This document shows, in pieces, positions 51,787 through 63,037 of a stretch of 64,000 nt of DNA (position 1 is the first letter of the stretch; each line of letters begins with the position of its first letter). The notes under the pieces were generated by a model. It searched no databases, was not told the DNA's origin, and was given only the letters and a program-made list of their open reading frames with translations. Made by a program: the position numbers and the translations under genes. This DNA comes from Cardiocondyla obscurior (taxonomy: Eukaryota; Arthropoda; Insecta; Hymenoptera; Formicidae), in the NCBI RefSeq assembly GCF_019399895.1, contig NC_091877.1:5290419-5354418 (forward strand), read 5' to 3'.

Positions 51787-53544
51787 ATAAGTAACAAGTA
51801 TAAAAAATATTACAAAGTTTTAATTGGAATAATTACTGTTAAATATAAAATCTTACATTACAAAACGTGGCCATTGTCACAGGAAATATTTTTCCAGCAG
51901 TAAGATATACCGGTTTGGAACCTCTTATCATCAAAACAAGCAAGCTTTGTGTTACTTTTGGACTCATAAAGTACCATTTATTTCTATACGCCGCGTAATA
52001 AATTTTATTACACTTAAAAATATTTAAAGTAATTTTAAAACTTTATGCATATTAAGTTCAAGTAAATAAGAATCTTCGTAGAAAGTTGACTTTAAGAAAA
52101 GAAAGTAAAAAAAACGTCAAGTGAACAAACACGTAGTAGACAAATTAATGTATAATAAATTATTTTATTGTATAAATAAATTCAATCGCTCTTTAAAAAA
52201 TTTATCTCAGAAAAAGTAGTGATATTAATTAAAAAATTTGGTTCAAGTGTAATAATATTTTTAATTGAAAAGAATGAACTCGCGTTGACCAGTCTGAATC
52301 TCAAAGAAAAAAACCACTGATCAAAACTTCCCTTCAAAAACTTGACACTGCGTACATAGAAACTTTCCCTGTTTAGGAAGTGTGTGTGCGTGCGCGAGCG
52401 CGCGCGTATGTGCGTATGTGCGTGTGTGTGTTTCTTCATCTCAACAAATATGCATACATAATACTAACGCGAAACACTACTGCGGCTCTTGATATAATAC
52501 ATGATTTAAAAACACCATCTAATACTAACCAAAAAAAGAATAAGTATATTGATTGACAAATCAGCACCATCTAATGACAAAAAAAAAGTATACACATTTT
52601 CTTTACATCACCTAGCGACGATGACAATAACAATAAAAATATATCAATTAAAAATTCAGAACAAAATATCTCAGATACTAAAAAGAGAAGAAAAAAAGTA
52701 AAAACACTTTTATTAATAAATTTAACCCCAATCTTATAATACAAATGAACCAAATTAATGAAAACGGATAAACCAAATAGAGATCTGAAAAAGTCAATTA
52801 CCACCGACTCAAACTTTTGCGTAAAAGATACGCGATAGTCTCGTGAAGTTCGTACACTTGACGTGAGACACTACCGCGTCTCTTGATTTATGTAGTCATT
52901 ACAAATTAATTAGTATTATTAGATTTATAAAATAACTTTTTATTTCGAAACATTTATGCATTAGATTTTTAACTTTAAAAGTATACACAATATAATAATA
53001 AATAACTAAATAAGAATAAATAGTTATTAACATTTTAAATATACAGACATACAAAAATAATTAATGTTCTGATGTACACTGCTGTTCAGATATGGCGTTC
53101 GTCTATTGCGACGGTGGCCGGCGTGCGTGATTCTAGCGTGGTGTGTGTTAAGCCACGCAAGGAAGCGCATACGTGTACCGTGCAGCGCCGAGAAGATAAA
53201 GAAGACGGAAGAAAATATAGTGGGGCGTGAGATAGTCGCGTCCTTTAGCTAAAACGTGTGTTCGCGATTTCATGTACTTATACAACGCTGAAGCGCTGTC
53301 ACTTTACGATCACGCGTAATTCCAATGCGTCCACGTGCGCTCGAGAAGACAGCACCTCGCGGATTGCGATATGATTGTTAACCGCTTCACGTGTAAAATA
53401 TCCATCAGCATAACCACAGATTAGTTCTTCAATGGAATGACCCATTACGAAATCGGGAAAAATATAAATAGATATTAAAAGATCAATTGTTCCTATCTGT
53501 GAAATATATAATAAAAGTGTATAAAATTATTTTTATACGAAAAA
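51787..53544. other. No supported gene
   Basis: AT-rich with short frames only. A GC-richer part at 53,090-53,400 contains no recognisable protein. Confidence 0.4.
52380..52432. repeat. TG/GC microsatellite
   Basis: Alternating GTGTGTGCGTGCGCGAGCGCGC then TATGTGCG repeats, about 50 bp. Confidence 0.9.
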
Positions 53545-53768
53545 ATGGTAGAAGCTGGTGCATCTATTGTAATTACAAAAAATGTAAATAAATTTTAAGG
53601 GAGGCAAAACGTCTACGATATCAGCTACGCGGCGGATACTATTTATCGGGTCTTCATAAAAAACATTTAAAATTTCATCGGCGTGATTGAAGTTTTGCCG
53701 TACACTACGATTAACTTGTAACTAATTCAAATTGTAAAGTATTTTATAATATTATTTGTAATTAATTT
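53545..53768 (-). pseudogene. Duplicate fragment of DUF4817-like transposase N-terminus
   Basis: On the minus strand, homologous to about 53,830-54,060 (RSVRRNFNHADE-like and SIRHVADIVD-like codons), with stops and shifts. It lies directly beside the better copy, as a tandem duplicate. Confidence 0.65.
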
Positions 53769-54302
53769 TTATAAGAAATCTTGTACTTTAAAAAGAAATA
53801 AAAATAATACCTTGACAAAGATGATGCGTTCTCTTTCGTCGCGTGGTAAAAGCTGATGCACCTGTTGTAAATGGAACGGGTGCAACCCGTCTTCTTTTAC
53901 TATCTTGTACACAAATAAAGGCAAAACGCCGACGATTTCGGCAACATGGCGGATAGAATTTGTCGGGTCTTCATAAAATTGTTCTAAAATTTCATCGGCG
54001 CGATTAAAATTTCGCCGTACACCACGATCCACTTGCAACCGATTCTGTCTATTGAAGCCAAGATATCCTGTCTCTCGAGCACGACAAAGGCACCGTAAAA
54101 TTGTTCTCAAAGACGGTCGCGCACGGTGCGGATATCTTTCCGCGTATACACGCGCTGCCAGATTGGCATTTTCTCCCGCTACACCATAACAAATTAGCAT
54201 GTCTGCTAACTCAGCCGTCGTAAATTCCATTGTGAAATGATACGAAACACTGTAATGCACCGTGTCGACAGGCCGAAGCACATGGCATTTTACGAAAAAC
54301 AA
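53769..54302 (-). pseudogene. Transposase N-terminal domain (DUF4817-like, mariner-type)
   Basis: A 177-codon minus-strand frame. The functional start is probably the internal Met of MEFTTAELADMLICYGVAG (about 54,230). Two helix-turn-helix-like parts follow: AARVYAERYPHRARPSLRTI and IRHVAEIVGVLPLFVYKIV, then LHPFHLQQVHQLLPRDERERI. This is the DNA-binding half of Tc1/mariner-type proteins common in insects. The DDE half is missing here but occurs, in the other orientation, at 58,636-59,349. Confidence 0.72.
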
Positions 54303-54550
54303 TTGAAAATCGAGAACATCGTCTGTGCTTCTAAAGAGCGAAACGCCTGATATCGGTATCAGTTACCTTAGAGCATTTCCGTATCTATCGATAAATAAGC
54401 AACTAATTGCAAGTTATTAATTTTTGTTGATTGTTACTAAAACAGTGTTCAATCGACAGAAAATTAGATTAAACCGTTTGAAATTATATTCTGCTCGCTC
54501 GAAAATTTGTCTTAGATCGCAATCATTTCAGTGTTGTTATCATTATGTAT

Positions 54551-54843
54551 TGTTACGCCGGGAACGGGTCGGCGAACGTCTCCGCGTTCGCGTTTCTCAC
54601 ACACTCACTCACACACTCGCGGCGCCTGAACTCCGCGAAAGAAAGGAAGACGTCTTAGAAAAGAACAGAACGGTTTAATATAAGAACATGCAAGCAATAC
54701 AAAGTGACGTCTACACCGATTCGAGACACAAGCAGAACTGTCATTTAATCATTAATAAACAATCTTCGTTCCCCTGGCAACGGAGAACCGAAACCTCGGA
54801 GCGAGCCGGCAGTTTCATGTCGCTCCGTATACCGGGCGTAACA
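54551..54843 (-). repeat. Solo LTR of Gypsy-1 family, inverted
   Basis: 293 bp, the reverse complement of a Gypsy-1-type LTR (TGTTACGCCGGGAACGG to CGGGCGTAACA on the plus strand). GTAT lies on both sides (54,547-54,550 and 54,844-54,847). Confidence 0.92.
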
Positions 54844-54847
54844 GTAT

Positions 54848-55685
54848 ATTATTCTTGTCGGTCTCCTTGGACCTCTTAGTATTTATCGCTGCTTCGCTTT
54901 CTTCCGACCAAGTCAGTCCATTCCGGTTTTATTTGGTTTTCCCTCTGTCTTTCTTCGATTTCCTCGCCCTGTTTCCTCAAAACCTGAGCTCCGTTCGGCG
55001 AAAGATCGAGCAGTTTCGCTCGAACTCAGATACTGTTAATATCGAAAAAGCAGCTCGTCTCTTTATCACCGTAGCTCTCTATATCGCTTGAGACTACTCT
55101 TCTTCTTTTATTGGTTTTCACCGCGTTACCGACAGCTTCAAATTATATTTGTCAATCGCGGAATTCATCAATTTTTTTGTATCTTTCATCTTTTTTTTGT
55201 ACTGCAAAGATTCGCGTTCGCGGCTATAATCGACTTGTGTAGCAAGACTTCCGTCGTTTGCGTCAAGATCTCCATCGATTGGGCGATTAATTCAGTCGCT
55301 CCTGAAGATTTCCGACGGGCTAGCCGAGTTAAGAAAGATTTCCGCTCGCTGTTTTTTCAATCTTTGCATTTAAATACTCAATTCTTGTTCTTTTTTTGAT
55401 TAATTTGTTAAATATATTAGAATCTTTTTGTGTTAATTATTTTGCGTTCTGATTCTTTATTTGCTGATTACTTTATCCTGTTCCTTCTTCGTTCCGTGCA
55501 CAGCGTCGAGCTCAGTGCTGAGCAAATTTCTCAATTATTTAGTAATCGTGCAAAATCACGTACAGTTTTATAATTTTGTTTTTCGTGGATTGCCATGTTC
55601 TTCGACGTGTCGACGCATTGCGATTACATTGTATCTTTTTATAACGGATTTTACAACAACCGAATGTAATAATATAATAAATTTT
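54848..55685. other. No supported gene
   Basis: T-rich DNA with several open frames rich in Phe and Leu but without motifs. Probably non-coding. Confidence 0.4.
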
Positions 55686-56497
55686 TACAATTTGAATTAG
55701 TTACAAGTTAATCGTAGTGTACGGCGAAACTTCAATCACGCCGATAAAATTTTAAATGTTTTTTATGAAAACCCGATAAATAGTATCCGCCACGTAGCTG
55801 ATATCGTAGACTTTTGCCTTTCTTAAAATTTATTTACATTTTTTTCAATTACAACGGATGCACCAGCTTCTACCACGCGATGAAATACAAAGTACGAGAT
55901 TTCTTATAAAAATTATTTACAAATATTATAAAATACTTTTAGAGTTTCTTGCCCAATACCGAGTGTTACGTCAGGGGTGAAAAAAATAATTTCAAGATTG
56001 GTTGTTCTCTTTTCATGAGCTTAGGTAGAGGCTCGAAAACAGGTAGGGAGGCGGGAAAGATTAGGAGTATGACGTAACAGCCGATCCTTGCGCGACGAGC
56101 ACAGTTCAGCGTCACGCGTATTAAGCGCTAGTAATGGATTTAAGAGACCGTAGGTTTGAGTTAGCGCGATTTATGGTTCTTTTGAGGGAAAGAATGTTCT
56201 TCTTATTCCCAGGGAAAGAACCGGAGGTGATTTCGCAACAAATGGATCTAAAGGAGATATTCAACAATTACTGAGATCTAAGTTCTTCATTTTTTTATTT
56301 AAAACAAAAATCAATCGATATAAAGGATCAAGTAATTAAATTTCAAACTTACAAAACGAAAAATTTATTTTGAGGAACATAATAGATATTTTAATTGGAA
56401 AGGTAGATGTACAGACAAAAGTAATTGGAATAAATTTACATAAAAATATATTTAAATTGATTTAAAGAAAGAAAAAAAACAAGAATTTATGAACAAA

Positions 56498-57314
56498 TTA
56501 TTCGAGGTCTATCTCGATGATCTCTGAGATCCTGGCCGACGATCTCGGAAATACCCGATCGATCAACCTGATCGGAGTTAGGAAAGGGTGTTCCACCCCG
56601 GGATAGAATATGAGGATATTTTGGTCAGGAGATGCCTTGCTGGCCTCTCTCCTGATCTCCTCAGGATCAAAGGAATCAGGGCCTATGGTGAAGGCCCTTT
56701 CTGGGACGGAATCCGTCCACGGAGTGCAAGTCCTCCGGAGAAGCTCGAGGAGAGGATCTACGATCACTCTAGGGTCCTCTTGCTCACCGAGGAACTCCAC
56801 ACTCGGGGCGGGGGGAAGGGGAAGGCTCCGGGCCGTCAGACTCTTGCCAGAAGACGGTATCGTTTTCAGCGAAGGAGTCGACTTCCTCGGGTTCCCCGGG
56901 ATGAAGTAACGGGGACGGAATCGGAGAGGAGCATGCTCTAGGAGCAGCTCCAGGAGAATGAACGGAAATGTCCGGTGAATAGGAAGGAGTCGTAGGGCGG
57001 AACTGCTCCGACTCAGGTTCGGATTCTCTTGCGGGCTCATTAACGTGAGGAGAACTCAAAGAGCGGGCCGGTTCTCCGGAATTATTCGTCTCCTGGGGAA
57101 CCTCTTCAGGAGCCGGCGAATTCGGAGGAGCAGGAGGTTGAGGCGTCCACGACCTCTCTCCTCTTCTACGGGGAGGGTCGGGTTTAATCTCCCCTGGCGT
57201 CGCCGCGAGTAAATACTGAACGAAGAAACTCTGGAGGAGATTCTTCAAATTTCGCAGCTGCTTGTTACGGCGAGCCCGACTTTTCTTAATACTCCTGAGG
57301 TTTTGTGATTCCAC
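56498..57314 (-). pseudogene. Proline/Ser-rich ORF of the very large LTR
   Basis: Two overlapping minus-strand frames (56,784-57,314 and 56,498-57,040) read as one protein with a frameshift in the overlap. The N-terminal part starts MESQNLRSIKKSRARRNKQL, then a Pro/Glu/Ser-rich stretch. The C-terminal part has VIVDPLLELLRRTCTPWTDS, TIGPDSFDPEEIRREA and NILIFYPGVEHPFLTPIRL. The last motif resembles the ORF at 28,375-28,677. No known domain is recognised. It is unlike a gag (no zinc knuckle). It may be an LTR-borne accessory protein. Confidence 0.45.
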
Positions 57315-58616
57315 TAAAAACGATTATTTTTTTTATAATTAAATTGATAAATAAAATTAACGAGAAAAATACGAGGGCAACTCGTTTCATTCTTTCTTCC
57401 GTATCTCCCCGTCATCACCCCGGAGATTCTTAAAGTTCCTCCACCCGGATGGAGCCTTGCTCGAATCAAGGTTTGGATAATCACCATTTACTGGCGGCAT
57501 ATCACAACCCCCGACGAAAGGAAGCTCACAAGGTGGGTCGAGTTACTAGACTCAAGACAGATAACGAAATTATAAGAAACGAACGGCACCCCGACCATTT
57601 CCCCAGTTTTCATTTTATTTTTATTTATTCAAAATTAAATGCAAAAATCTATTTAGTGGAACCGTTTTTGGTTTTAGGGGGAGGGTGAAGAGTAAATAAA
57701 TGATAACACTTACTACTTGTTGTCTTGAAGTTCCGTAGACTGACTCCTTGAATCTTCTTTTTATTTCCGCCCACACAAAGATGCACAAACACTTTCTTTT
57801 AAGTCTCTGGTAACAATGCTAAATACTGTGATGCGAAATTCGGATTGAGAATGAGAATGAGAGCGAGTCCCGCCGGGACCCGCGGTTTTATAACCTCGGA
57901 AAAGGAGAGGGCCAGCGCTTGATTTTTCAGTTTTCCAAAATTTGAATTCTATCTTTAGGCTTATTCCTCCACTTTTCCGTCTTCGCAATTATTGGTCGCC
58001 CTTCTCTCAGTTTTCTTAATTTTCTAAGTTTTTGCCCTTAGTTTCTAATTTTTGGTGAGGAGTTCCCGATATCTATTGGTCCAGGAGAAAATGTTTATGG
58101 GCTCCCCTCTACGTGGTTTTAGCCCTTCCAAGCTTCCAGATAACAGATTCGAAAATGCTTAGGTAACTTTTTTTTATCGGCAGCGTGCAATTGCTGCCTG
58201 AATTTTATAGTTTCCGGCCGCGTATCCCGTTTTTATTATTACAGGCGTTTTGCCTCCTTTTTTTTAATCCCTAGGATCCACGGCGAAATTTGATTTTACT
58301 GAATTGTTTTTCTTCCAGAATTTCCTTTGTCTACCGCCAGACATTTATTGTTAGTTTAAGATATTACAAATCTTTCTGAGCTATTAATGTTTTATGAATA
58401 TTTTGACAAATCCTTTTGTTTCGATTTTTATATTCCACATCTGTTGTACAATTGTTTCAGGTTCCTTCTTTTATTTTATACATCTGGTGATTCAGGATAT
58501 TCTGTCAGTTAAAATTATTTTTCTGGAAACTTAGAACCCTCTCCTTTGATACTAATACATTTTGGTATACTTTTCATTATCTACTTTATCAACCATGTGT
58601 CGGAAAAAGGAGATGT
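57315..58616. other. Remaining non-coding part of the very large LTR
   Basis: Contains no convincing gene. GC-richer near 57,800-57,900 and AT-rich towards 58,600. Confidence 0.45.
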
Positions 58617-59349
58617 GGAGTTACAGGACGTAACACGAGGAAACAAGTTATTTCCAGAGGAAATACATTTTATGGACGGACGAAGCATTGTTCATCCCAA
58701 ACGGAATTTTTAATTAAAAAAATTTTGTTTTGTGGGATCACGTCAACCCGCGGGCCATTCTCCAGGGTTTCTTCCAAGTCCGGTGGCAATTAAATGTATG
58801 GGCAGGAGTAATAGGAAGTCGAGTTGTAAGTATTTTTAATACGTAAAAATTTATTTCATAATTGAAATTTGTAAAATTTTTATTGACATATTTCAGATCG
58901 GGCCGTTCTTTCTCTCTCCACGCCTTAATGGCGAGTTATATGCAGACTATTTAAATAATAATCTGCCAATATTATTGGAAAACGTTCCTTTAAACTTGAG
59001 GATAAACATGATCCTGCAGCAAGACGGCGCTCCGCCTCACTTTTCCCGTCGCGCGAGAAACGTTTTAAACCAATATTTTCCAGATAGGTGGATGGGGCGA
59101 GGAGGGCCAATTTCGTGGTCAGCACGTTCCCCGGACATGAACGTGCTGGACTATTTTATTTGGGGCTACATAAAAGCCAAAATAGAAAATGTGCACGATC
59201 GTACAGTTGAAGAAGTCCGCGATGCAATTATAGTGGCCTTCCATACGATCACACCTGACATGGCGGAAAGAGCAACGCAACTAATTGTTCGGAGAGCCGA
59301 ACTGTGCCTACAAGCACAAGGGAGGCACTTCAGACAATTGTTGCGTTGA

Positions 59350-59852
59350 GCTTTCCAGGTGGATTAGGTCTACTGGGGAGACCACATTAAAAAAAACGCA
59401 CTGAGCTATCTACCTCAGAAGGTAGTGTGGAAACGATAGCGTTTTTACCATAAAATTTTTAAATAATTAAACAAGAAATTAAAAATTGTTCTCGTTCGTG
59501 CGTATTCATTACACTTCGCTCGCCTATATCGTCGCCTCGCGTCGCTCGCGCATCGTCGGCTCGTCTCGCTCGCGTACATCGTCGCTTCGCTCGCTTATAT
59601 CGACAGCTCGCGTCGCTCGCGTGCACTGAGGCCTCGCCTCTAGCTCAATCTATGCATCGCATGGGGGAAAGGCACCGATGCTCCGCCCGAAATGGGTAAT
59701 AAAGTACCAAATTTTTACAAGCTGATATCTTGCCTATTATCGCGAAAATTATAAAATGGTATGGAACTTTTCGATTTGTTTTGATGAGACCTACCTACCA
59801 TATTCAGGAAGGTCCACTGATCGGAAACACCCTGTAGAGCGGCCACAACTGC
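59350..59852. other. 3' end of the mariner-type element
   Basis: No gene. The end ATCGGAAACACCCTGTA at 59,820-59,837 looks like its terminal inverted repeat (CAGGGTGTTTCCGAT read inwards). A minisatellite lies inside. Confidence 0.5.
59517..59632. repeat. Minisatellite of CGTCGCTCGCG units
   Basis: Irregular repeats of about 30 bp built on TCGTCGCCTCGCGTCGCTCGCG, four to five copies, GC-rich in an AT-rich setting. Confidence 0.8.
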
Positions 59853-60560
59853 TCATGCAAAACAAGCATTACCTGTAGATTGTACGTTGATTTTCGCTCG
59901 TTTCTTTTTAATTTCTTGAGGTAATTTAATATAACACCCAGCATGCAATAAATTGTATTTATTTACGTTTACGATTAAATTTTGTATGCGTGATAATGCC
60001 CAGCCACTATCACGTTCTTGAAATTCATTTAAAGATGCAAGAATGGACTGAATGACATGTAAGTCATACCATTCTTGTAAATTTACTTGTTTGAAAGAGT
60101 TCGCAATTTCTCGTGCATACACATTTATTTGAGGTTTTTGCACCTGCCACAAATTCACCATTAAGCACAGTATTTATTTTTACATTGTGATGTTCACGCA
60201 TAACATTTTGCACACGTTCGAGTACAATATCTTCAGCGTCTTCAAGAAACTGTTTAGGTTCAATATATTTTAAATTTACTACTGCACCAGTTAATATGTG
60301 ACTTTTAAAAGCAGTGTCAATCTTACACCATCGAAGTCCCACCTTATATGAATTATATCCGGCACTTTCGTGAACGAAACGTTGTCGCGTTGAATCTATT
60401 AAACTCTCAATACTTGCAATACGTGTAACAATTGAATTTTGAGCGCCGACGGATAATCTTGGACGTTTATTTTGATTTCGTTTTTCCAGTGACTTAATAT
60501 ATTCATCACATTGTTGCTGCCATACACAAAATTTATCATTTGAATTTAATCGAGATGCTT
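59853..60560 (-). pseudogene. Maverick/Polinton-type protein fragment (tentative)
   Basis: The minus strand is nearly open. From about 60,560: NSNDKFCVWQQQCDEYI, then VGLRWCKIDTAFKSHIL, then after a frame change KINTVLNGEFVAG, QERDSGWALSRIQNLIVNVN and LLHAGCYIKLPQEIKKK, ending NACFA near 59,856. I recall SGWALSRI-x-NLTVNVNKYNPLHAGC as the typical N-terminal region of proteins that lead into a type-B DNA polymerase in Maverick-like elements and related viral insertions. The polymerase part itself is not present. Confidence 0.5.
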
Positions 60561-60628
60561 GTTGTTAAATAGAGACCGGGTGTATTTCCTTCAATGTGAA
60601 TGACCAGTGTCTTGTCCCGCTACCGGCG

Positions 60629-60935
60629 TGTAATGTAGCGACCGGGCGATGAAATCACAGCGTATCTCTTAATTAATCTCACTTTATTGAAAAACGAATT
60701 GATCAGTACCTCGTCACAGAGCGCAGTCAGTTGCTAAGCAAGCAAACAAGTAATGCCAAGGAGGGGGGCGATTAACGCATGCGCGAGAACACGAGGACCA
60801 ATCGCGGCACGGAAAGCGAATGAGGCCCAATGAGTGAACAATGAGAGGCCTGGGCGAATCATAAGAATTGGAGGGAAATACTGTTTAGGCGCGATATTTC
60901 AAATTAGAACTAAAATAATAAGCACGTACATAACA
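60629..60935 (-). repeat. 3' LTR of BEL-2 (inferred)
   Basis: On the minus strand it begins TGTTATGTACGTGC after the purine-rich AAAGGAGGCGGCTT and ends GGTCGCTACATTACA, 307 bp. There is no second copy in the window, so boundaries rest on TG/CA ends and the purine tract. Confidence 0.68.
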
Positions 60936-61508
60936 AAGCCGCCTCCTTTGAAGGGATTCCCTTCAAGATAAATTTTACAAGTCAGACATAATAAGTCAAA
61001 CGCTAACGAATCGCTTTACATATTACAATAGTGAATAAAATAATCTTTATAGATAACGCTGAATAATGTGAAATATAAACTGACAAAATAATAACATAAT
61101 GTAGTGATAAATAAATTACAATGAGAATAATAATAATAATAACTCTCGCATATTATTAATCGGTTGAGATACAAATGAGCGACGGATTAAGCGATGATGC
61201 TACGCAACTTAAAAAAAAACTAAGATATTTATAAACCAGTTGTGTAACAAAAGTACATGTATAATGACTGCCACTTAGTACAATACAACAAATAAATGCA
61301 AATTGAATTTATAATATCGTGAGCGTTGTATGCACGAGTAACGGCTAACATTTAAATTAAATTGAATAATCAACATGTTACTGATAATCTTACACATACT
61401 AATATTTATATTGATTTATTAAACTTAAATGATACATATATTGCATATAATTACGCGAAATGAAATGAATGAACGTTAAATTAATTTTTGAATGGCAAAG
61501 GTGCAAAT
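60936..61508 (-). other. BEL-2 3' untranslated region
   Basis: AT-rich, with no gene, between the integrase stop and the LTR. Confidence 0.6.
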
Positions 61509-62450
61509 TTAGTCTGAGTCTGAGGTAGGTAATACGGCTAGTCTAGAAATCGGCCTTACATAAGTGCCCGATTTAGTTCTTACAGAGGCAGTTCGTGCCT
61601 GTCCATCTTCGCCCACATATATTTCCTCTATTCTGCCTGTGACCCATTGCAAGGGGGGAATACCAGGCTGTTTGTGTATTACAAGTTGCCCCTGAGCTAT
61701 CTGAGTTCCTTTGCTCTTTTGCCATTTGTTACGTTCTTGTAGAGTATGTAAATATTCTTTGGTCCATCTAGACCAAAAATGTTGCTGCATTTGTTGCAGA
61801 ACTTGCCACCTAGTGAGTCGATTAATTTTTGTATTTTTTAAATCTACATCAGGAAGGCCGTTTAATGGACCGCCAATTAAAAAATGTCCCGGGCTCAAGT
61901 ATTCCATGTTGCTAGGGTCAGAGCCTAACGCGGTGATGAGCCTCGAATTTAATATTGCCTTTATTTGATTTAAAATAGTACACATTTCTTCAAAAGTTAA
62001 ATTAGCGGTTCCTATGCTACGCTCTATGTGATATTTTGCGCTTTTGATAGCGGCTTCCCAAAGCCCACCGAAGTTTGGAGCATTTGGAGGGATAAATCGC
62101 CAATGAAATTGGTCTTTGAGGAAAAAGTCAGATATGGTTTCTTGAGTGTTGTCCGTCCGCAGAAATTCATAAAATTCACGAATTTGTTTGCGCGCTCCTA
62201 CAAAATTCGTAGCATTGTCAGAAAATATGTAGTTAGGTCTTCCGCGGCGAGCAATAAAACATTTGAAACAAGCAATGAATGCGTCTGTGGTCAGGTCGCT
62301 AACTAGTTCAATATGAACTGCTTTCGTACAGAAGCACACGAACATAGCGAGGTAGGACTTATGATTACGTGAATTCCTGCGTTTTCCTTCTCTTAAATTG
62401 AGTGGACCGGCATAATCGACGCCGCAATTTGAGAATGGGCGCAATGTGTG
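61509..62450 (-). CDS. BEL-2 integrase core and C-terminus
   Basis: An open frame of 311 codons covering the catalytic core: SNCGVDYAGPLNL with the first Asp, IFSDNATNFVGARKQ with the second Asp and FGGLWEAAIKSAKYH with Glu. The C-terminal region has GHFLIGGPLNGLPDV, WQVLQQMQQHFWSRW, and ends GTYVRPISRLAVLPTSDSD. No internal stops. A 1-nt shift near 62,450 separates it from the zinc finger (PAVRVT then RPFSNCG). Confidence 0.9.
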   Translation of the reverse strand, partial: HTLRPFSNCGVDYAGPLNLREGKRRNSRNHKSYLAMFVCFCTKAVHIELVSDLTTDAFIACFKCFIARRGRPNYIFSDNATNFVGARKQIREFYEFLRTDNTQETISDFFLKDQFHWRFIPPNAPNFGGLWEAAIKSAKYHIERSIGTANLTFEEMCTILNQIKAILNSRLITALGSDPSNMEYLSPGHFLIGGPLNGLPDVDLKNTKINRLTRWQVLQQMQQHFWSRWTKEYLHTLQERNKWQKSKGTQIAQGQLVIHKQPGIPPLQWVTGRIEEIYVGEDGQARTASVRTKSGTYVRPISRLAVLPTSDSD

Positions 62451-62630
62451 ACGCGAACAGCGGGCAATGAGCCCATCAAAGTTTCAGAAATGATTGGGTT
62501 AGCCCTGAAGCAAATTACGCATTTATTTATTATTTTTCTCGTAACCGATCTTAATGATAACATCCAGAATACTTGGCAAATGAATGCCATGGTTCCTTGC
62601 AAGCCACTGTGTAAATTTTGTTTTGAGATA
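62451..62630 (-). pseudogene. BEL-2 integrase zinc-finger, downstream half
   Basis: Reads LHSGLQGTMAFICQVFW and KIINKCVICFRANPIISE, the second His and the CxxC part of the HHCC finger. It begins at the solo LTR edge (62,630) and is frameshifted against the core. Confidence 0.78.
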
Positions 62631-63033
62631 TGTTGCACCGGAGCGGTGCACGGAGTTTGTCCTCCAGATATACACGTTATGGTGTAGTGGATGGCGGTGT
62701 TTAATAAATGTATATATGGTTCAATCGTTTAATGCGTTTATTCTTCCTTTGTATATCGGCGTTAGAGTTACGAGTCGCTACCTCGTACTCTCAGACTGAC
62801 TTGCACGAGCTTCGGAGCTCGTGCATTTTATATTATTATTTTCGGTCTTGTCAGCGAAATAGCAGAAGGAAGTGGCCGCGTGCCCTACTGCCTTCTGCTG
62901 ATAGCGTGCAATAACGAAAGGCTGACAAGACGGCTTCTCAGCAAATTCCAACAGTTTGGCAATCTGCTGAGTTGTATAAAAAATGTGGCGCACGCGGTGG
63001 TCAATGACCAGCGTGCGCTGTCGGGTTACAACA
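62631..63033. repeat. Solo LTR, 403 bp (family S, copy 3)
   Basis: Begins TGTTGCACCGGAGCGG and ends GTCGGGTTACAACA, with GATA on both sides (62,627-62,630 and 63,034-63,037). The end is identical to that at 17,709, and GTGYAMGGRGTYYGTCCTCC-like start sequence is shared. It splits the BEL-2 integrase finger. Confidence 0.92.
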
Positions 63034-63037
63034 GATA

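Larger units (their letters stand above)
55964..58635 (-). repeat. Very large LTR, 2,672 bp (family L, copy 2)
   Basis: Termini are TGTTACGTCAGG and ACAGGACGTAACA on the plus strand, with CGAG duplicated at 55,960-55,963 and 58,636-58,639. Removing it rejoins mariner coding sequence (FLAQYRGNKLFPEEILWTDE). On the minus strand it begins TGTTACGTCC and soon shows AGAATATCCTGAATC, like 27,647-29,070. It contains one proline-rich ORF and no retrotransposon pol genes. Confidence 0.78.
55690..59349 (+). pseudogene. Mariner-type transposase split by a large LTR
   Basis: The plus-strand piece at 55,690-55,963 encodes LQVNRSVRRNFNHADKIL and SIRHVADIVD, then decays. The LTR 55,964-58,635 follows. Coding resumes after it: LFPEEILWTDEALF with the first catalytic Asp, FQVRWQLNVWAGVIG, an intron (GTAAGT near 58,827 to TTTCAG at 58,896), then ILQQDGAPPHFSRRARNVL with the second Asp and RSPDMNVLDYFIWG with the third. 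It ends GRHFRQLLR at 59,349. One stop lies near 58,713. The C-terminal exon (58,897-59,349) is well preserved. Confidence 0.82.

Noticed and set aside
54855..55700. Four consecutive plus-strand frames as a possible multi-exon gene
   Set aside because: Phe/Leu-rich translations of T-rich DNA, no splice pattern or domain.
56588..56941. Plus-strand frames opposite the proline-rich ORF
   Set aside because: They are shadows of the minus-strand ORF, which is longer and shows similarity to the ORF at 28,375-28,677.
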